Shown here: positions 18,122 to 28,313 of the stretch, piece after piece
Position numbering within the stretch: position 1 is the stretch's first letter
Layout of the letters: each line of letters opens with the position of its first letter
Source: Vibrio sp. 99-70-13A1
GTDB taxonomy: Bacteria > Pseudomonadota > Gammaproteobacteria > Enterobacterales > Vibrionaceae
Length of the DNA stretch: 64,000 nucleotides
Reading direction: 5' to 3'
Assembly: GCF_013114625.1 (NCBI RefSeq)
Contig: NZ_VTXD01000008.1
Span: 62,001 to 126,000 of the forward strand
Made by a program: the position numbers and the translations under genes
Notes under the pieces: model-generated
What the model was told of the DNA's origin: nothing
Databases searched by the model: none
What the model saw: the letters and a program-made list of their open reading frames with translations, nothing else

Positions 18122-18230
18122 TTGAGATGGAAATTGGACTTATTGAGCTTGTGTTACATCTTCATACTTCCAATTAAGTCTATTGCTCAAATATTTGAAA
18201 GTGCTGGCTGCACGGTCAAATAGTTATTGT

Positions 18231-18740
18231 TTATCTTGTTCTACGTTTCTGCCAGCTTCTTACCACTGAATAACGCCATAGTCCCCTGATACCAAAATAG
18301 CCCAACATAGCGGATAGCACACCACAAATGAGGCAACCGAGTAAGAATGGCGGGCCGATAGTTGTCATTTGGGCTAGGATGAAATCCCACTCAAGCTGAA
18401 AATGAAAAGGCTGGGGGGGAACTTGCATGACAAATGCACCGACCTTATAAGCGAAATAAAACAGCACTGGCATAGTCACGGGGTTACTTATCCACACTAG
18501 CGCTACCGCTAAAGGTAAATTTACACCACACATTACAGCCAGACCTGCTGACATAATCATCTGACTGGGAAGGGGAACAAAAGCCATAAATAAGCCAACC
18601 GCAAATGCGCCAGCAGCAGAGCGACGATTAAGACACCATAAATTTGGGTTATATAAAACGTTGCCAAAAACTTTTAATGCTTTCTGACGCTTGATTAGCT
18701 CATGGTCAGGCATAAATCGTTTAATAAACTTTCTTGGCAT
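18231..18740 (-). CDS. DUF2062 membrane protein
   Basis: The 169-residue product has the DUF2062 pattern: a basic N-terminus (MPRKFIKRF), NPNLWCLNRRSAAGAFAVGLFMAFVPLPSQM, and WISNPVTMPVLFYFAYKVG, with about three membrane segments. The C-terminus is strongly basic. The function of the family is unknown. Its start codon is only 17 bases from the divergent comEC start, so the promoters of the two genes must overlap each other's coding sequence. Confidence 0.85.
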   Translation of the reverse strand: MPRKFIKRFMPDHELIKRQKALKVFGNVLYNPNLWCLNRRSAAGAFAVGLFMAFVPLPSQMIMSAGLAVMCGVNLPLAVALVWISNPVTMPVLFYFAYKVGAFVMQVPPQPFHFQLEWDFILAQMTTIGPPFLLGCLICGVLSAMLGYFGIRGLWRYSVVRSWQKRRTR

Positions 18741-18757
18741 AGTAGGAAGTAACTCTC

Positions 18758-21019
18758 TTGTTTAACAATTATTTTCTAATGTCATTCGCTTTAACAATAA
18801 TTTCAGCGAGTTTTTGGCCCATTATCCCCTCAATAGTTTGGATAGTGCCGATCTTTTGTATTTTATGCGCATCAATTAAGTATAGAGCGTTCTCTTATTT
18901 GGGCGGGGTCATTTTAGCTGTTTTGCTTATTATTTATCAGGGCAACCTGATGAAAACCCAAACGAGTGCGCTGTTTCAATTAGGTCAGAATACTATCATA
19001 AAAGCGTCCGTTACTAGCCTTTTTAAGAAAAATACTCACGGTTATAAAAGTGTTTTAGTGGTTAGATCAATCGACGATGAAAAAACAATCAAACCGCAAG
19101 TCGTTAAGGTACAACTTTTTACGCCTTTTAAGTTAAATCAAGGTGATTTGGTTACACTTTCGGTGTCAATCAAACCAATCTACGGGCTTTTAAACGAAGC
19201 TGGGTATGACAAAGAACGCTACTTATTCAGCAAAGGAATTGTTGCTAATGCCACTTTTATCAAAGGAACACCATATAGAATACATTCCAACCAAAACTTC
19301 AGAGCGGTTTGGTTCGAAGATATAAAGTCTTATACAGAGGTGCTGAATAACCAAGCGTTAATTTTGGCATTAAGTTTTGGTTATCGAGAATTAATTCAAA
19401 ACGATATTTGGGAACTATTGAAAAGCAGTGGATTACTTCACTTAATTGCCATTTCAGGATTACACATTGGAATAGCCTATGGTATTGGATTTAAGTTAGG
19501 TCTAGCAATTAGGTGGTTTGTACCTAAAGCTATTTGGCTACCTCTAATTACAGGTTTGAGTTTAGCCATTTTTTATAGCTGGTTTGCAGGGTTTACCTTG
19601 CCGACTCAGCGAGCGCTTGTTATGTGCTGCATTGCTAGCTTTATGATTTTTTCTGGGGTCAAAATAGGATTGGTGCAATACCTTTTATTGAGTTTGTGCA
19701 TCGTCCTGATCTTCGATCCATTCTCAACACTATCAAGCAGCTTTTGGATGTCTTTTGGTGCACTTACGGCGGTTTTATATTGTGTTCAATTCATCGCTAA
19801 GGAGAGAGGGAAACCCAGTTTGATCCGTAGGTTGGGTATATTATTAAAGGTTCAGTGCATGTTGTCATTAATGTTATTGCCGTTGACCATGCTTTTCTTT
19901 GGAGGCTTTAGTCTCGTCTCAGTTTTTTACAATGTGTTCTTCATTCCCTGGTTTACTTTAGTTGTGATTCCCTTACTTTTCTTATCTATTTTCATTACAA
20001 TTTTTTTGGATGTTGATGCTACTCTTTGGTGGGTATTGGTCGATAAATCTTTGTCAGTTATTGAACTTTCGACCCCATACTCTCAAACCTATTGGATGAA
20101 TAGCAACTCTGAAGAAGTTGTATTTGGGGCAGTTACAATATTCATCCTGTGCATCTTGTACCGATATTTATCTAAAAGTACGCTTTTTGTTATTGGTTGT
20201 ATTTATTCGCTGGCGTTACTCGATAAGGTAAGTGATAGCAGTACATTGAAGGTTGATTTTCTTGATGTGGGACATGGATTGGCTGTTCTAATTGAGAAGA
20301 ACAAACAAGTGATTGTTTACGATACAGGAAAGGCTTGGGAAGGGGGCAGTATTGTTGAATCAGTTGTTACACCAATACTTCAAAGTCGGGGAATAGAGAA
20401 AATTGAAGGGGTTATCATTAGCCATTTTGACTCGGATCACTCTGGGGAATATAAGACATTAATTGATAACTTTTCACCTGAATGGGTACGCACAAGTCAA
20501 AGATCCACAGAATTATATAAGCCATGCATTAAAGGTGAATCATGGTTATGGAATAACGTTAGCTTTAAAGTGCTTTGGCCACCTAGATTGGTGGGGCGAG
20601 CTTATAATCCTCAATCATGTGTTGTTCGTTTAAAAGATCATGACAGCGGGAAATCTCTTCTTTTGACCGGAGATATTGAAGCTTTAAGCGAGTGGATACT
20701 ATCTCGGAATCCATCCTTACTCAAAAGTGATGTGATGCTAGTTCCTCATCACGGTAGTTTCACCTCTTCAATTGATGTTTTTGTTCAGTCTGTTGAACCG
20801 GATTTTGCTATTGCTTCTTTAGCAAAAGGCAATCAATGGGGGATGCCAAACATTCGAGTCATGGACCGATATGCTCAGATAGGCAGTCACTGGTTGGATA
20901 CTGGTTCGAGTGGTCAAATATCATTCGAAATCGTTGAGGGTAAATGGAAATTTCATACGATTCGAGGAGATAGCGCTTTCCCTTGGTATAGGCAGATGCT
21001 TCGTAAGGGAGTAGAATAG
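18758..21019 (+). CDS. comEC: ComEC/Rec2, DNA-uptake channel of natural competence
   Basis: ComEC moves single-stranded DNA across the inner membrane during transformation. The 753-residue product has N-terminal membrane segments, a DUF4131-type extracytoplasmic domain, the competence domain (LLKSSGLLHLIAISGLHIGIAYGIG near residue 225, then FAGFTLPTQRALVM), and a C-terminal metallo-beta-lactamase-like domain with DVGHGLAVLIE, SHFDSDHSGE and VPHHGSF. The start is TTG at 18758 with AGGAAG eight bases upstream; an ATG seven codons later is the alternative. The frame is intact, so transformation capacity is likely if the other com genes are present. Confidence 0.93.
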   Translation: MFNNYFLMSFALTIISASFWPIIPSIVWIVPIFCILCASIKYRAFSYLGGVILAVLLIIYQGNLMKTQTSALFQLGQNTIIKASVTSLFKKNTHGYKSVLVVRSIDDEKTIKPQVVKVQLFTPFKLNQGDLVTLSVSIKPIYGLLNEAGYDKERYLFSKGIVANATFIKGTPYRIHSNQNFRAVWFEDIKSYTEVLNNQALILALSFGYRELIQNDIWELLKSSGLLHLIAISGLHIGIAYGIGFKLGLAIRWFVPKAIWLPLITGLSLAIFYSWFAGFTLPTQRALVMCCIASFMIFSGVKIGLVQYLLLSLCIVLIFDPFSTLSSSFWMSFGALTAVLYCVQFIAKERGKPSLIRRLGILLKVQCMLSLMLLPLTMLFFGGFSLVSVFYNVFFIPWFTLVVIPLLFLSIFITIFLDVDATLWWVLVDKSLSVIELSTPYSQTYWMNSNSEEVVFGAVTIFILCILYRYLSKSTLFVIGCIYSLALLDKVSDSSTLKVDFLDVGHGLAVLIEKNKQVIVYDTGKAWEGGSIVESVVTPILQSRGIEKIEGVIISHFDSDHSGEYKTLIDNFSPEWVRTSQRSTELYKPCIKGESWLWNNVSFKVLWPPRLVGRAYNPQSCVVRLKDHDSGKSLLLTGDIEALSEWILSRNPSLLKSDVMLVPHHGSFTSSIDVFVQSVEPDFAIASLAKGNQWGMPNIRVMDRYAQIGSHWLDTGSSGQISFEIVEGKWKFHTIRGDSAFPWYRQMLRKGVE

Positions 21020-21050
21020 ATAGATTATTGTAAGAAAAATAAGCGATTCT

Positions 21051-22799
21051 ATGTCAACAGAAACTGATGAAACAACATGGGTTACCTTTAAGCGATTATG
21101 GACTTATATTCGCCTTTATAAATCGGGTTTAGGTGTTGCTGTCATTGCTCTTGTGATTAATGCGGTGTCTGATACTTATATGATCTCTTTGCTGAAGCCT
21201 CTACTTGATGAGGGCTTTGGTAATGCAGAATCGGATTTCTTACGTACTTTGCCTATTATTGTATTCGCGATGATGTTTATTCGTGGTATCAGTGGCTTCG
21301 TTTCAACCTATTGTTTAAGTTGGGTTTCTGGCAATGTTGTCATGGAAATCCGTAGAAAGATTTTTAGCCAATTCATGCACATGCCTGTTTCGTTTTTTGA
21401 TAAAGAACAGACAGGGGCATTGTTGTCTCGAATTACTTATGACTCAGAGCAAGTATCATCAGCTACAAGTAAAGCGTTGGTGAGTATTGTGCGTGAAGGT
21501 GCCAGCATTATTGGTCTGTTAGTCTTAATGTTCTGGAATAGTTGGCAGCTTTCCCTTGTTTTATTTGCTGTTGCCCCTGTCGTTGCATTTGGTATTAGTG
21601 TTGTATCTAAGCGTTTTAGAAAAATTTCTAAAAACATGCAGACCACCATGGGTAAAGTTGCATCATCTGCAGAGCAAATGCTTAAAGGCCATAAGGTTGT
21701 TTTGAGTTATGGAGGGCAGGATGTTGAAAAGAAACGCTTCGATGATGTAAGTAACCAAATGCGTCAGCAAAGTATGAAGCTAGTCACTGCTCAAGCGGCT
21801 GCTAATCCAATCATTCAAATGATCGCGTCAGTTGCGATTGTTGTTGTTCTATTTCTTGCTAGCGTCGATTCCATTAAAGCAGAACTAACTCCTGGTACGT
21901 TTACTGTTGTTTTCTCTGCAATGTTTGGTTTACTACGTCCGCTAAAAGCATTAACTAATGTTACTTCTGAATTTCAACGCGGTATGGCTGCCAGTCAAAC
22001 ATTGTTTGGCTTGATGGATCTAGATGTTGAATCTGATAAAGGCAGCCTAAAAGTAGAACATGCTAATGGTGATGTAGCAGTTAAAAACGTAACCTTTACA
22101 TATGAAGGAAGCGATAAGCCAGCACTAGATAATGTGAGTTTTACTATTCCAAAGGGGAAAACCGTCGCGTTGGTTGGGCGCTCAGGTTCAGGGAAAAGTA
22201 CTATAGCGAATTTGTTTACACGTTTTTATGATGTGGATTCGGGCGTAATTAGCTTAGATAACCATGACATTCGAGATTACAAATTGAGAAATTTAAGGGA
22301 ACATTTCGCTTTAGTTTCTCAGAGTGTTCATTTATTTAATGACACAGTGGCTAATAACATCGCATATGCAGCTGAAGAAAAATATACCCGCGAGCAGATA
22401 GAATATGCCGCTAAGCTTGCTCATGTGACAGAGTTTATTGATGGTATGGAGTTTGGTCTAGACACAATCATTGGTGAAAATGGGTCAAGCTTGTCCGGTG
22501 GTCAAAGACAGCGTATTGCGATTGCTAGAGCACTATTACGTGATGCTTCAGTGCTGATTCTTGATGAAGCGACATCAGCTCTTGACACTGAATCAGAAAG
22601 AGCAATTCAGTTAGCTCTAGATGAGTTGCAGAAAGATAAAACAGTTTTGGTTATCGCTCATCGCTTATCTACTATTGAAGAGGCCGATGAAATCTTAGTT
22701 GTGGATGAAGGTAAAATTATTGAACGTGGCCCGCATTCAGAACTTATCGCTATTGATGGAGCATATGCTCAGCTTCATCGAATCCAGTTTGGTGAATAG
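21051..22799 (+). CDS. msbA: MsbA, lipid A-core flippase
   Basis: MsbA is a homodimeric ABC exporter that flips lipid A-core across the inner membrane. The 582-residue half-transporter has six membrane helices, then an ATPase with Walker [10 protein letters not shown] near residue 374, signature [15 protein letters not shown] near 480, Walker [13 protein letters not shown] and [14 protein letters not shown]. The length equals E. coli MsbA. The genes msbA-lpxK-ycaR-kdsB in this order are a standard lipopolysaccharide-supply cluster, and comEC before msbA is also common in gammaproteobacteria. Confidence 0.96.
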   Translation: MSTETDETTWVTFKRLWTYIRLYKSGLGVAVIALVINAVSDTYMISLLKPLLDEGFGNAESDFLRTLPIIVFAMMFIRGISGFVSTYCLSWVSGNVVMEIRRKIFSQFMHMPVSFFDKEQTGALLSRITYDSEQVSSATSKALVSIVREGASIIGLLVLMFWNSWQLSLVLFAVAPVVAFGISVVSKRFRKISKNMQTTMGKVASSAEQMLKGHKVVLSYGGQDVEKKRFDDVSNQMRQQSMKLVTAQAAANPIIQMIASVAIVVVLFLASVDSIKAELTPGTFTVVFSAMFGLLRPLKALTNVTSEFQRGMAASQTLFGLMDLDVESDKGSLKVEHANGDVAVKNVTFTYEGSDKPALDNVSFTIPKGKTVALVGRSGSGKSTIANLFTRFYDVDSGVISLDNHDIRDYKLRNLREHFALVSQSVHLFNDTVANNIAYAAEEKYTREQIEYAAKLAHVTEFIDGMEFGLDTIIGENGSSLSGGQRQRIAIARALLRDASVLILDEATSALDTESERAIQLALDELQKDKTVLVIAHRLSTIEEADEILVVDEGKIIERGPHSELIAIDGAYAQLHRIQFGE

Positions 22800-22825
22800 T
22801 CGTTTTCTGATATGAAGGTAATAGT

Positions 22826-23833
22826 TTGATTGAGAAAATTTGGTTCAATAACCACATTTTGAAATATTTACTTTGGCCGCTACTGTGGCCATTAAGTTTG
22901 ATATTTCAAGTTATTAGCAATAAACGACGCAACGCTTATCAGTCAGGAAGTAAATCTGTATATAGACCACCACTACCTGTTGTGGTGGTTGGGAATATCA
23001 CTGCTGGTGGTAATGGCAAAACTCCCGTTGTTATATGGTTAGTCGAAACGCTGTTACAGGAAGGCTTTAAACCTGGAGTTGTTTCTCGTGGTTATGGGGC
23101 AAAAGCACCAAGTTATCCATTAGTTTTGAATAACTCAACACCTGCTGAATTTTCAGGGGATGAACCAAGGTTAATCTATAAAAGAACTGGAGTACCAGTT
23201 GCCGTCGACCCGATCAGAGCGAATGCGGTAAAGGCTCTATTAGAGCAAGATGTAGATATCATAATTACTGATGATGGTTTGCAGCATTATGCTTTAGCAA
23301 GAGATATTGAATTTGTTGTTGTAGATGGGGCTAGACGTTTTGGTAGTGAACGCTTAATCCCGCTAGGTCCTTTAAGAGAGCCTATTTCTCGATTAAATGA
23401 TGTCGATTTTATTATCAACAACGGGGGGAAACCCCAGAGTAATGAAATTAAAATGTCTTTGGCGCCTAGTGAAGCAATTAATCTAAAAACTGGTAAAAAA
23501 AGCACTGTTTGCGACTTAAAGAGTTTAGTGGCATTTGCTGGTATTGGTCACCCTCCTAGATTCTTCCAAACGCTAGAAAACCTAGGTGCAGATTTGATTG
23601 ATACTAAAGGTTTTGCTGATCATAAAAGTTTTAATAAAAGTGAACTACATACTTTTGCTAGACAAGGCAAGAATGTGATTATGACAGAGAAAGATGCGGT
23701 AAAATGTGAAGAGTTTGCTGAAAGTAATTGGTGGTATTTACCTGTTACTGCTGATATAGACACCGACGCACAATACAAAATTATGCAAAGAATTAATGAG
23801 GTTATGGAATACTATGGATCATCGTCTACTTGA
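22826..23833 (+). CDS. lpxK: LpxK, tetraacyldisaccharide 4'-kinase
   Basis: LpxK phosphorylates the 4' position of the lipid A precursor at the inner membrane. The 335-residue product starts at TTG (MIEKIWFNN) with AAGG eight bases upstream. It has an N-terminal hydrophobic anchor ([17 protein letters not shown]), the nucleotide loop [16 protein letters not shown] near residue 52, the SRGYGAKAP segment, and [19 protein letters not shown]. Its end overlaps the small ycaR gene by 20 bases. Confidence 0.94.
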   Translation: MIEKIWFNNHILKYLLWPLLWPLSLIFQVISNKRRNAYQSGSKSVYRPPLPVVVVGNITAGGNGKTPVVIWLVETLLQEGFKPGVVSRGYGAKAPSYPLVLNNSTPAEFSGDEPRLIYKRTGVPVAVDPIRANAVKALLEQDVDIIITDDGLQHYALARDIEFVVVDGARRFGSERLIPLGPLREPISRLNDVDFIINNGGKPQSNEIKMSLAPSEAINLKTGKKSTVCDLKSLVAFAGIGHPPRFFQTLENLGADLIDTKGFADHKSFNKSELHTFARQGKNVIMTEKDAVKCEEFAESNWWYLPVTADIDTDAQYKIMQRINEVMEYYGSSST

Positions 23834-23993
23834 AATTGTTGCTTGCCCTGTGTGCAAAGGTAAATTAACTTTTGATAAAGATAAACAAGAGTTGATATGT
23901 AAGGTTGATCGTTTGGCATACACAATCAAAGAAGGCATTCCTGTTCTGTTAGAAACAGAAGCCCGTACTATGACTATGGATGAGGGTAAGTAA
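23814..23993 (+). CDS. ycaR: YcaR, Trm112-like small protein
   Basis: This 59-residue protein ([18 protein letters not shown]...) belongs to the Trm112/YcaR family. It keeps one CPVC pair and a lone further Cys (LICKVD), so a complete four-Cys zinc site is not present. It starts inside the 3' end of lpxK in another frame and its TAA overlaps the kdsB ATG, indicating coupled translation. An earlier in-frame ATG at 23796 was rejected because the family begins at MDHRLLEI. Confidence 0.9.
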   Translation: MDHRLLEIVACPVCKGKLTFDKDKQELICKVDRLAYTIKEGIPVLLETEARTMTMDEGK

Positions 23994-24739
23994 TGTCCTA
24001 TACGGTTGTCATACCTGCAAGATACCAATCAAGTCGATTACCAGGAAAGCCATTAGCTGATATTGGTGGAAAACCAATGATCCAATGGGTTTACGAACAA
24101 TCAATGAAGTCGGGTGCTGATAAAGTGATCATTGCAACCGATGACAGCCGTGTAGAAAAAGTTGCAAAAACTTTTGGCGCAATGGTCTGTATGACATCTC
24201 CTAATCATGAGTCTGGCACTGAGCGTCTTGCTGAGGTAATTGAATTAATGAACATCCCTGATGACCATATCATTGTGAATGTTCAAGGTGATGAACCTTT
24301 AATTCCCCCTACGATTATTAATCAGGTTGCAAATAACCTGGCGAATAGCTCAGCACCAATGGCAACGCTAGGCGTAGAAATTACTCACGTTGATGAAGTA
24401 TTTAATCCTAATGCTGTGAAAGTCGTAACGGATAAAGACGGGTACGCACTGTATTTCAGCCGAGCAACGATTCCTTGGGATCGCGATGCCTACGCAAACA
24501 ATGGCACCGCTGCGGAATCGCCTTTACTGCGTCATATTGGTATCTACGCTTATCGTGCGGGTTTTATCAATACTTACATCAATTGGGCACCAAGTACCCT
24601 TGAGCGTATTGAGTGCCTAGAGCAATTACGAGTGCTGTGGTACGGAGAAAAAATTCATGTCGACGTTGCTGTTGAAGCGCCTGCTGCGGGTGTTGATACG
24701 CTAGAAGACTTAGAAGCCGTTCGCGCTATTATTGGCTAA
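23993..24739 (+). CDS. kdsB: KdsB, CMP-Kdo synthetase
   Basis: KdsB activates Kdo with CTP for lipopolysaccharide core synthesis. The 248-residue product has the nucleotidyltransferase start [39 protein letters not shown] near residue 95, and [12 protein letters not shown] near residue 155. The length is normal. It is the last gene of the msbA operon, with a terminator 49 bases after the stop. Confidence 0.95.
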   Translation: MSYTVVIPARYQSSRLPGKPLADIGGKPMIQWVYEQSMKSGADKVIIATDDSRVEKVAKTFGAMVCMTSPNHESGTERLAEVIELMNIPDDHIIVNVQGDEPLIPPTIINQVANNLANSSAPMATLGVEITHVDEVFNPNAVKVVTDKDGYALYFSRATIPWDRDAYANNGTAAESPLLRHIGIYAYRAGFINTYINWAPSTLERIECLEQLRVLWYGEKIHVDVAVEAPAAGVDTLEDLEAVRAIIG

Positions 24740-24787
24740 GCTTCTTTGAGTTATTACTTCTTTGCTCTACAAAAATGCAAAATCACA

Positions 24788-24815
24788 GAGCCTCGCGTAT
24801 TGCGGGGCTTTTTTA
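24788..24815 (+). terminator. Terminator after kdsB
   Basis: AGCCTCGC pairs with GCGGGGCT (one G-T pair) around a five-base loop, followed by a T run. Confidence 0.88.
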
Positions 24816-25017
24816 CATCTACAGAAAGTGTATGTGTTTTATATTGACCTAAGCTAGTGGATATTGAGTCGGTTGCATTCGTTTAAGCATTATTAGCTCT
24901 GAATTATCTGAGAATTACCTCGCTCGACTTTCAATTTTTCTTTATAATATGCCGCCTATAAAGTAGTGGCAATCTGCTAGTACAGAATACAACTTACGAC
25001 AAAACGTGGAGTAAAAG
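24816..25017 (+). promoter_or_regulatory. cmk-rpsA promoter region
   Basis: There is no coding sequence. A perfect -10 TATAAT lies at 24943-24948, with no convincing -35 at the right distance. The cmk ribosome site GTGGAG lies just before the ATG. Confidence 0.4.
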
Positions 25018-25698
25018 ATGCCTTCTCAAAGCCCAGTTATTACGGTTGATGGACCAAGTGGTGCAGGTAAAGGTACCCTGTGTATGTTACTAGCAGACAA
25101 GCTAGGTTTTCATCTTCTAGATTCAGGTGCGATATATCGCGTACTGGCTTTAGCGGCGATTCACCACGGTGTGGATACTGAATCGGAAGATGCTTTGGTC
25201 CCGCTTGCTACTCACCTCGATGTACAGTTTCTTGCTGAAGGTGACTTAGTTAAGGTTATCTTGGAAGGCGAAGATGTGTCTGGTGAACTTCGTAAAGAAG
25301 AGACTGGAATGGCTGCTTCAAAAATAGCCGCTCTACCTCGTGTCCGTGAAGCATTACTGCGTCGGCAGCGTGCTTTTAGCGCTGCTCCTGGTTTAGTCGC
25401 AGATGGTCGTGACATGGGAACCGTTGTATTTACTGAAGCTGAAGCGAAAATATTTTTAGATGCAAGTGCTGAAGAGCGTGCGAACCGCCGCCTTAAACAG
25501 TTGCAAGAGAAGGGGTTAGATGTTAAATTTGACGACCTTTTGAGCGAGATCCAAGAGCGAGACGATCGAGATCGTAATCGCCCAGTGGCGCCACTTCGCC
25601 CTGCAGAGGATGCTCTAGTGCTTGATTCCACCTCAATGAATATTGAGCAGGTAGTAGAAAAAGCACTACACTATATTGAATCGAAACTGGCTGGGTAA
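25018..25698 (+). CDS. cmk: Cmk, cytidylate kinase
   Basis: Cmk converts CMP and dCMP to the diphosphates. The 226-residue product has the P-loop [13 protein letters not shown] near residue 9, [36 protein letters not shown] near residue 125, and the lid [19 protein letters not shown]. The length matches the long bacterial type with a CMP-binding insert. It lies directly before rpsA, as in most gammaproteobacteria. Confidence 0.96.
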   Translation: MPSQSPVITVDGPSGAGKGTLCMLLADKLGFHLLDSGAIYRVLALAAIHHGVDTESEDALVPLATHLDVQFLAEGDLVKVILEGEDVSGELRKEETGMAASKIAALPRVREALLRRQRAFSAAPGLVADGRDMGTVVFTEAEAKIFLDASAEERANRRLKQLQEKGLDVKFDDLLSEIQERDDRDRNRPVAPLRPAEDALVLDSTSMNIEQVVEKALHYIESKLAG

Positions 25699-25804
25699 TT
25701 TTTCCGAGCTAGTACGAACGTTGGTCGCAAGGATGATGACCGGCGAATTTATCAACCCCATGCGGTAGGATACCCATGGACGTTTAATTATTGAAGATTA
25801 AATA
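25699..25804 (+). promoter_or_regulatory. rpsA 5' leader with two AGGA-loop hairpins
   Basis: Hairpin 1 (25719-25745) has stem CGTTGGTC/GACCGGCG and loop GCAAGGATGAT. Hairpin 2 (25758-25779) has arms CCATG-c-GGT and ACC-CATGG with loop AGGAT. Only a weak GAAG precedes the start codon at 25805. The rpsA leader of E. coli likewise has successive hairpins with GGA-type loops and a degenerate ribosome site, through which protein S1 controls its own translation. The same mechanism is inferred here. Confidence 0.7.
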
Positions 25805-27475
25805 ATGACTGAATCTTTTGCTCAACTCTTTGAAGAGTTTCTATCTGAAACTGAATTCCAACAAGGCAGCATCGTTAAAGGTACTGTAGTAGCTATCGAG
25901 AACGGTTACGTTCTTGTTGACGCTGGTCTTAAGTCTGAATCTGCTATCCCGGCTGAACAATTCAAGAACGCTGCTGGCGAACTTGAAGTTGAAGTTGGTG
26001 CTGAAGTAGACGTAGCTCTAGACGCTGTTGAAGATGGTTTCGGTGAAACTCAACTTTCTCGTGAGAAAGCGAAGCGTCACGAAGCTTGGATCGTTCTTGA
26101 GAAAGCTTGTGAAGAAGCTGAAACTGTTGTTGGTATCATCAACGGTAAAGTTAAAGGCGGTTTCACTGTTGAATTAAATGGTATCCGTGCTTTCCTTCCA
26201 GGTTCTCTAGTAGACGTACGTCCTATCCGTGACACTGCTCACCTAGAAAACAAAGAGCTAGAGTTCAAAGTAATCAAGCTAGACCAGAAGCGTAACAACG
26301 TTGTTGTTTCTCGTCGTGCTGTTATCGAATCTGAAAACAGTGTTGAGCGTGACGAACTTCTTGAAACTCTACAAGAAGGTACTGAAGTTAAAGGTATCGT
26401 TAAGAACCTTACTGACTACGGTGCATTCGTTGATCTTGGCGGTGTTGACGGTCTTCTACATATCACAGATATGGCTTGGAAACGCGTTAAGCACCCATCA
26501 GAAATCGTTAACGTTGGTGACGAAATCCTAGTTAAAGTTCTTAAGTTCGATCGTGAGCGCACTCGTGTTTCTCTAGGTCTTAAGCAACTTGGCGAAGATC
26601 CATGGGTAGCAATCGCTAAGCGTTACCCAGAAGGTCACAAACTTTCTGGTCGTGTTACTAACCTAACTGACTACGGCTGCTTCGTTGAAATCGAAGAAGG
26701 CGTTGAAGGTCTAGTACACGTTTCTGAAATGGATTGGACTAACAAGAACATCCACCCTTCTAAAGTTGTTAATGTTGGCGACGAAGTTGAGGTTATGGTT
26801 CTTGATATCGACGAAGAACGTCGTCGTATCTCTCTAGGTCTGAAACAGTGTAAAGCTAACCCATGGCAGTCATTTGCAGAAATGCAAGCTAAGGGCGACA
26901 AAGTTACTGGTAAGATCAAATCTATCACTGACTTTGGTATCTTTATCGGTCTTGAAGGCGGCATCGACGGTCTTGTACACCTATCTGATATTTCTTGGAA
27001 TGCAACTGGTGAAGATGCAGTTCGTGAATACAAGAAAGGCGATGAGATCTCTGCAGTTGTTCTAGCAGTAGATGCAGAGCGTGAGCGTATTTCTCTTGGC
27101 GTTAAGCAAATGGAAAACGACCCGTTCAACGCATACGTTGCTGATACTAAGAAAGGTACTCTAGTAAACGGTACTGTAACTGCAGTTGACGCTAAAGGCG
27201 CTACTATCGAGCTAATCGAAGGCGTTGAAGGCTACATCCGTGCTTCTGAAGTATCTCGTGACCGTATCGAAGATGCATCTCTAATCCTAAGCGCTGGTGA
27301 CAGTGTTGAAGCTAAGTTCACCGGTGTAGACCGTAAGAACCGCGTAATCAACCTATCTATCAAAGCTAAAGATGAAGCTGATGAGCAAGAAGCAATGGCT
27401 ACACTGAATAAGTCTGACGAAGGCGGATTCGGTAACGCAATGGCAGACGCATTCAAAGCTGCTAAAGGCGAATAA
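25805..27475 (+). CDS. rpsA: Ribosomal protein S1
   Basis: S1 binds mRNA on the small ribosomal subunit and helps start translation on structured or weak-site messages. The 556-residue product contains six S1 (OB-fold) repeats, for example [31 protein letters not shown], a second [25 protein letters not shown], and a third [25 protein letters not shown]. The codon use is visibly biased toward optimal codons, as expected of a highly expressed gene. It is followed by a terminator and then ihfB. Confidence 0.98.
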   Translation: MTESFAQLFEEFLSETEFQQGSIVKGTVVAIENGYVLVDAGLKSESAIPAEQFKNAAGELEVEVGAEVDVALDAVEDGFGETQLSREKAKRHEAWIVLEKACEEAETVVGIINGKVKGGFTVELNGIRAFLPGSLVDVRPIRDTAHLENKELEFKVIKLDQKRNNVVVSRRAVIESENSVERDELLETLQEGTEVKGIVKNLTDYGAFVDLGGVDGLLHITDMAWKRVKHPSEIVNVGDEILVKVLKFDRERTRVSLGLKQLGEDPWVAIAKRYPEGHKLSGRVTNLTDYGCFVEIEEGVEGLVHVSEMDWTNKNIHPSKVVNVGDEVEVMVLDIDEERRRISLGLKQCKANPWQSFAEMQAKGDKVTGKIKSITDFGIFIGLEGGIDGLVHLSDISWNATGEDAVREYKKGDEISAVVLAVDAERERISLGVKQMENDPFNAYVADTKKGTLVNGTVTAVDAKGATIELIEGVEGYIRASEVSRDRIEDASLILSAGDSVEAKFTGVDRKNRVINLSIKAKDEADEQEAMATLNKSDEGGFGNAMADAFKAAKGE

Positions 27476-27513
27476 TAGCTTCTCGTTAAGAGAATTATAG
27501 CTATCTAGCCAAG

Positions 27514-27541
27514 AAAGGAGCCGTAAGGCTCCTTTTTTTTT
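27514..27541 (+). terminator. Terminator after rpsA
   Basis: AAAGGAGCC/GGCTCCTTT perfect stem, GTAA tetraloop, then a long T run. Confidence 0.93.
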
Positions 27542-27594
27542 GCTTATTTTTCCGATAGGTCTATAATTTCTAAAAAGAAACCAATGAGGTAACT

Positions 27595-27879
27595 ATGACT
27601 AAGTCTGAATTGATTGAAAGACTGTGTGCTGAGCAAACACATCTTTCTGCGAAAGAAATTGAAGATGCTGTAAAAGACATTTTAGAGCACATGGCTACAA
27701 CACTAGAAAGCGGTGACCGAATTGAAATCCGTGGTTTTGGTAGCTTCTCATTACACTATCGCGAGCCTCGATTAGGTCGTAATCCAAAAACAGGTGATAA
27801 AGTAGAACTAGAGGGTAAATATGTCCCTCACTTTAAGCCTGGTAAAGAATTACGTGAACGAGTAAACGCTGGAATATAG
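27595..27879 (+). CDS. ihfB: IHF beta subunit
   Basis: IHF is a sequence-specific DNA-bending heterodimer, and its alpha subunit is encoded elsewhere. The 94-residue product ([29 protein letters not shown]) has the HU/IHF beta arm with [12 protein letters not shown], including the Pro that intercalates into DNA, and ends [13 protein letters not shown]. The length is identical to E. coli IhfB. An AGGT ribosome site precedes the ATG. It is a separate unit between two terminators. Confidence 0.97.
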   Translation: MTKSELIERLCAEQTHLSAKEIEDAVKDILEHMATTLESGDRIEIRGFGSFSLHYREPRLGRNPKTGDKVELEGKYVPHFKPGKELRERVNAGI

Positions 27880-27898
27880 TGCAACTTATCGGAATTAT

Positions 27899-27931
27899 AA
27901 AGCGGCATACTATAATGTATGCCGCTTTTTT
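27899..27931 (+). terminator. Terminator after ihfB
   Basis: AAAGCGGCATAC/GTATGCCGCTTT, six-base loop, T run. Confidence 0.92.
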
Positions 27932-28018
27932 ATGTCCAGAATATTGGTAATATCCGTGGTCTGAATAGTAATTTTCCTGCATAATTGTCTAAGTAAACTA
28001 ACTCATGAGTGATGAACT

Positions 28019-28291
28019 ATGAAAATAATAAAAATACTCGCGGTAATAGCCCTTTTCCTAATTGCATTAGCTTTGGGTTCTCAAAACCAGAGTGTAGTTA
28101 CGTTTAACTACCTACTCGCACAAGGTGAGTTCCACTTATCTACATTACTAGGTGTTGTATTTGTATCAGGCTTTGCTCTCTCGTGGGTTGTTTTCGGTAG
28201 TATGCATCTTAAATCACAGTTGCAGGTTGTTCGTTTAAAGAAAAAGCTTAGTAAACAGTCAAAAGCGATTGTTGTTGAGTCAAAAGCTTAA
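28019..28291 (+). CDS. lapA: LapA, inner-membrane partner of LapB (DUF1049)
   Basis: The 90-residue protein has two membrane segments (IIKILAVIALFLIALALG near the N-terminus, then LLGVVFVSGFALSWVVFGS) and a basic coiled-coil tail (LKKKLSKQSK). It carries the family motif GSQNQSVVTFNYLLAQGEF. LapA works with LapB in balancing lipopolysaccharide synthesis through FtsH-dependent LpxC turnover. lapB starts 22 bases after its stop. Confidence 0.93.
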   Translation: MKIIKILAVIALFLIALALGSQNQSVVTFNYLLAQGEFHLSTLLGVVFVSGFALSWVVFGSMHLKSQLQVVRLKKKLSKQSKAIVVESKA

Positions 28292-28313
28292 TGTAACTAA
28301 AGGCTAAGACTTA

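Noticed and set aside
24844..24866. TTGACC as -35 of a cmk promoter
   Set aside because: No -10 at a proper distance; the clear TATAAT at 24943 is too far away.
25212..25631. Long antisense frame inside cmk
   Set aside because: Arg/Ser-rich composition typical of an antisense shadow of a well-conserved gene.
26671..27129. Antisense open frame of 152 codons in rpsA
   Set aside because: It is explained by codon bias of rpsA on the other strand.
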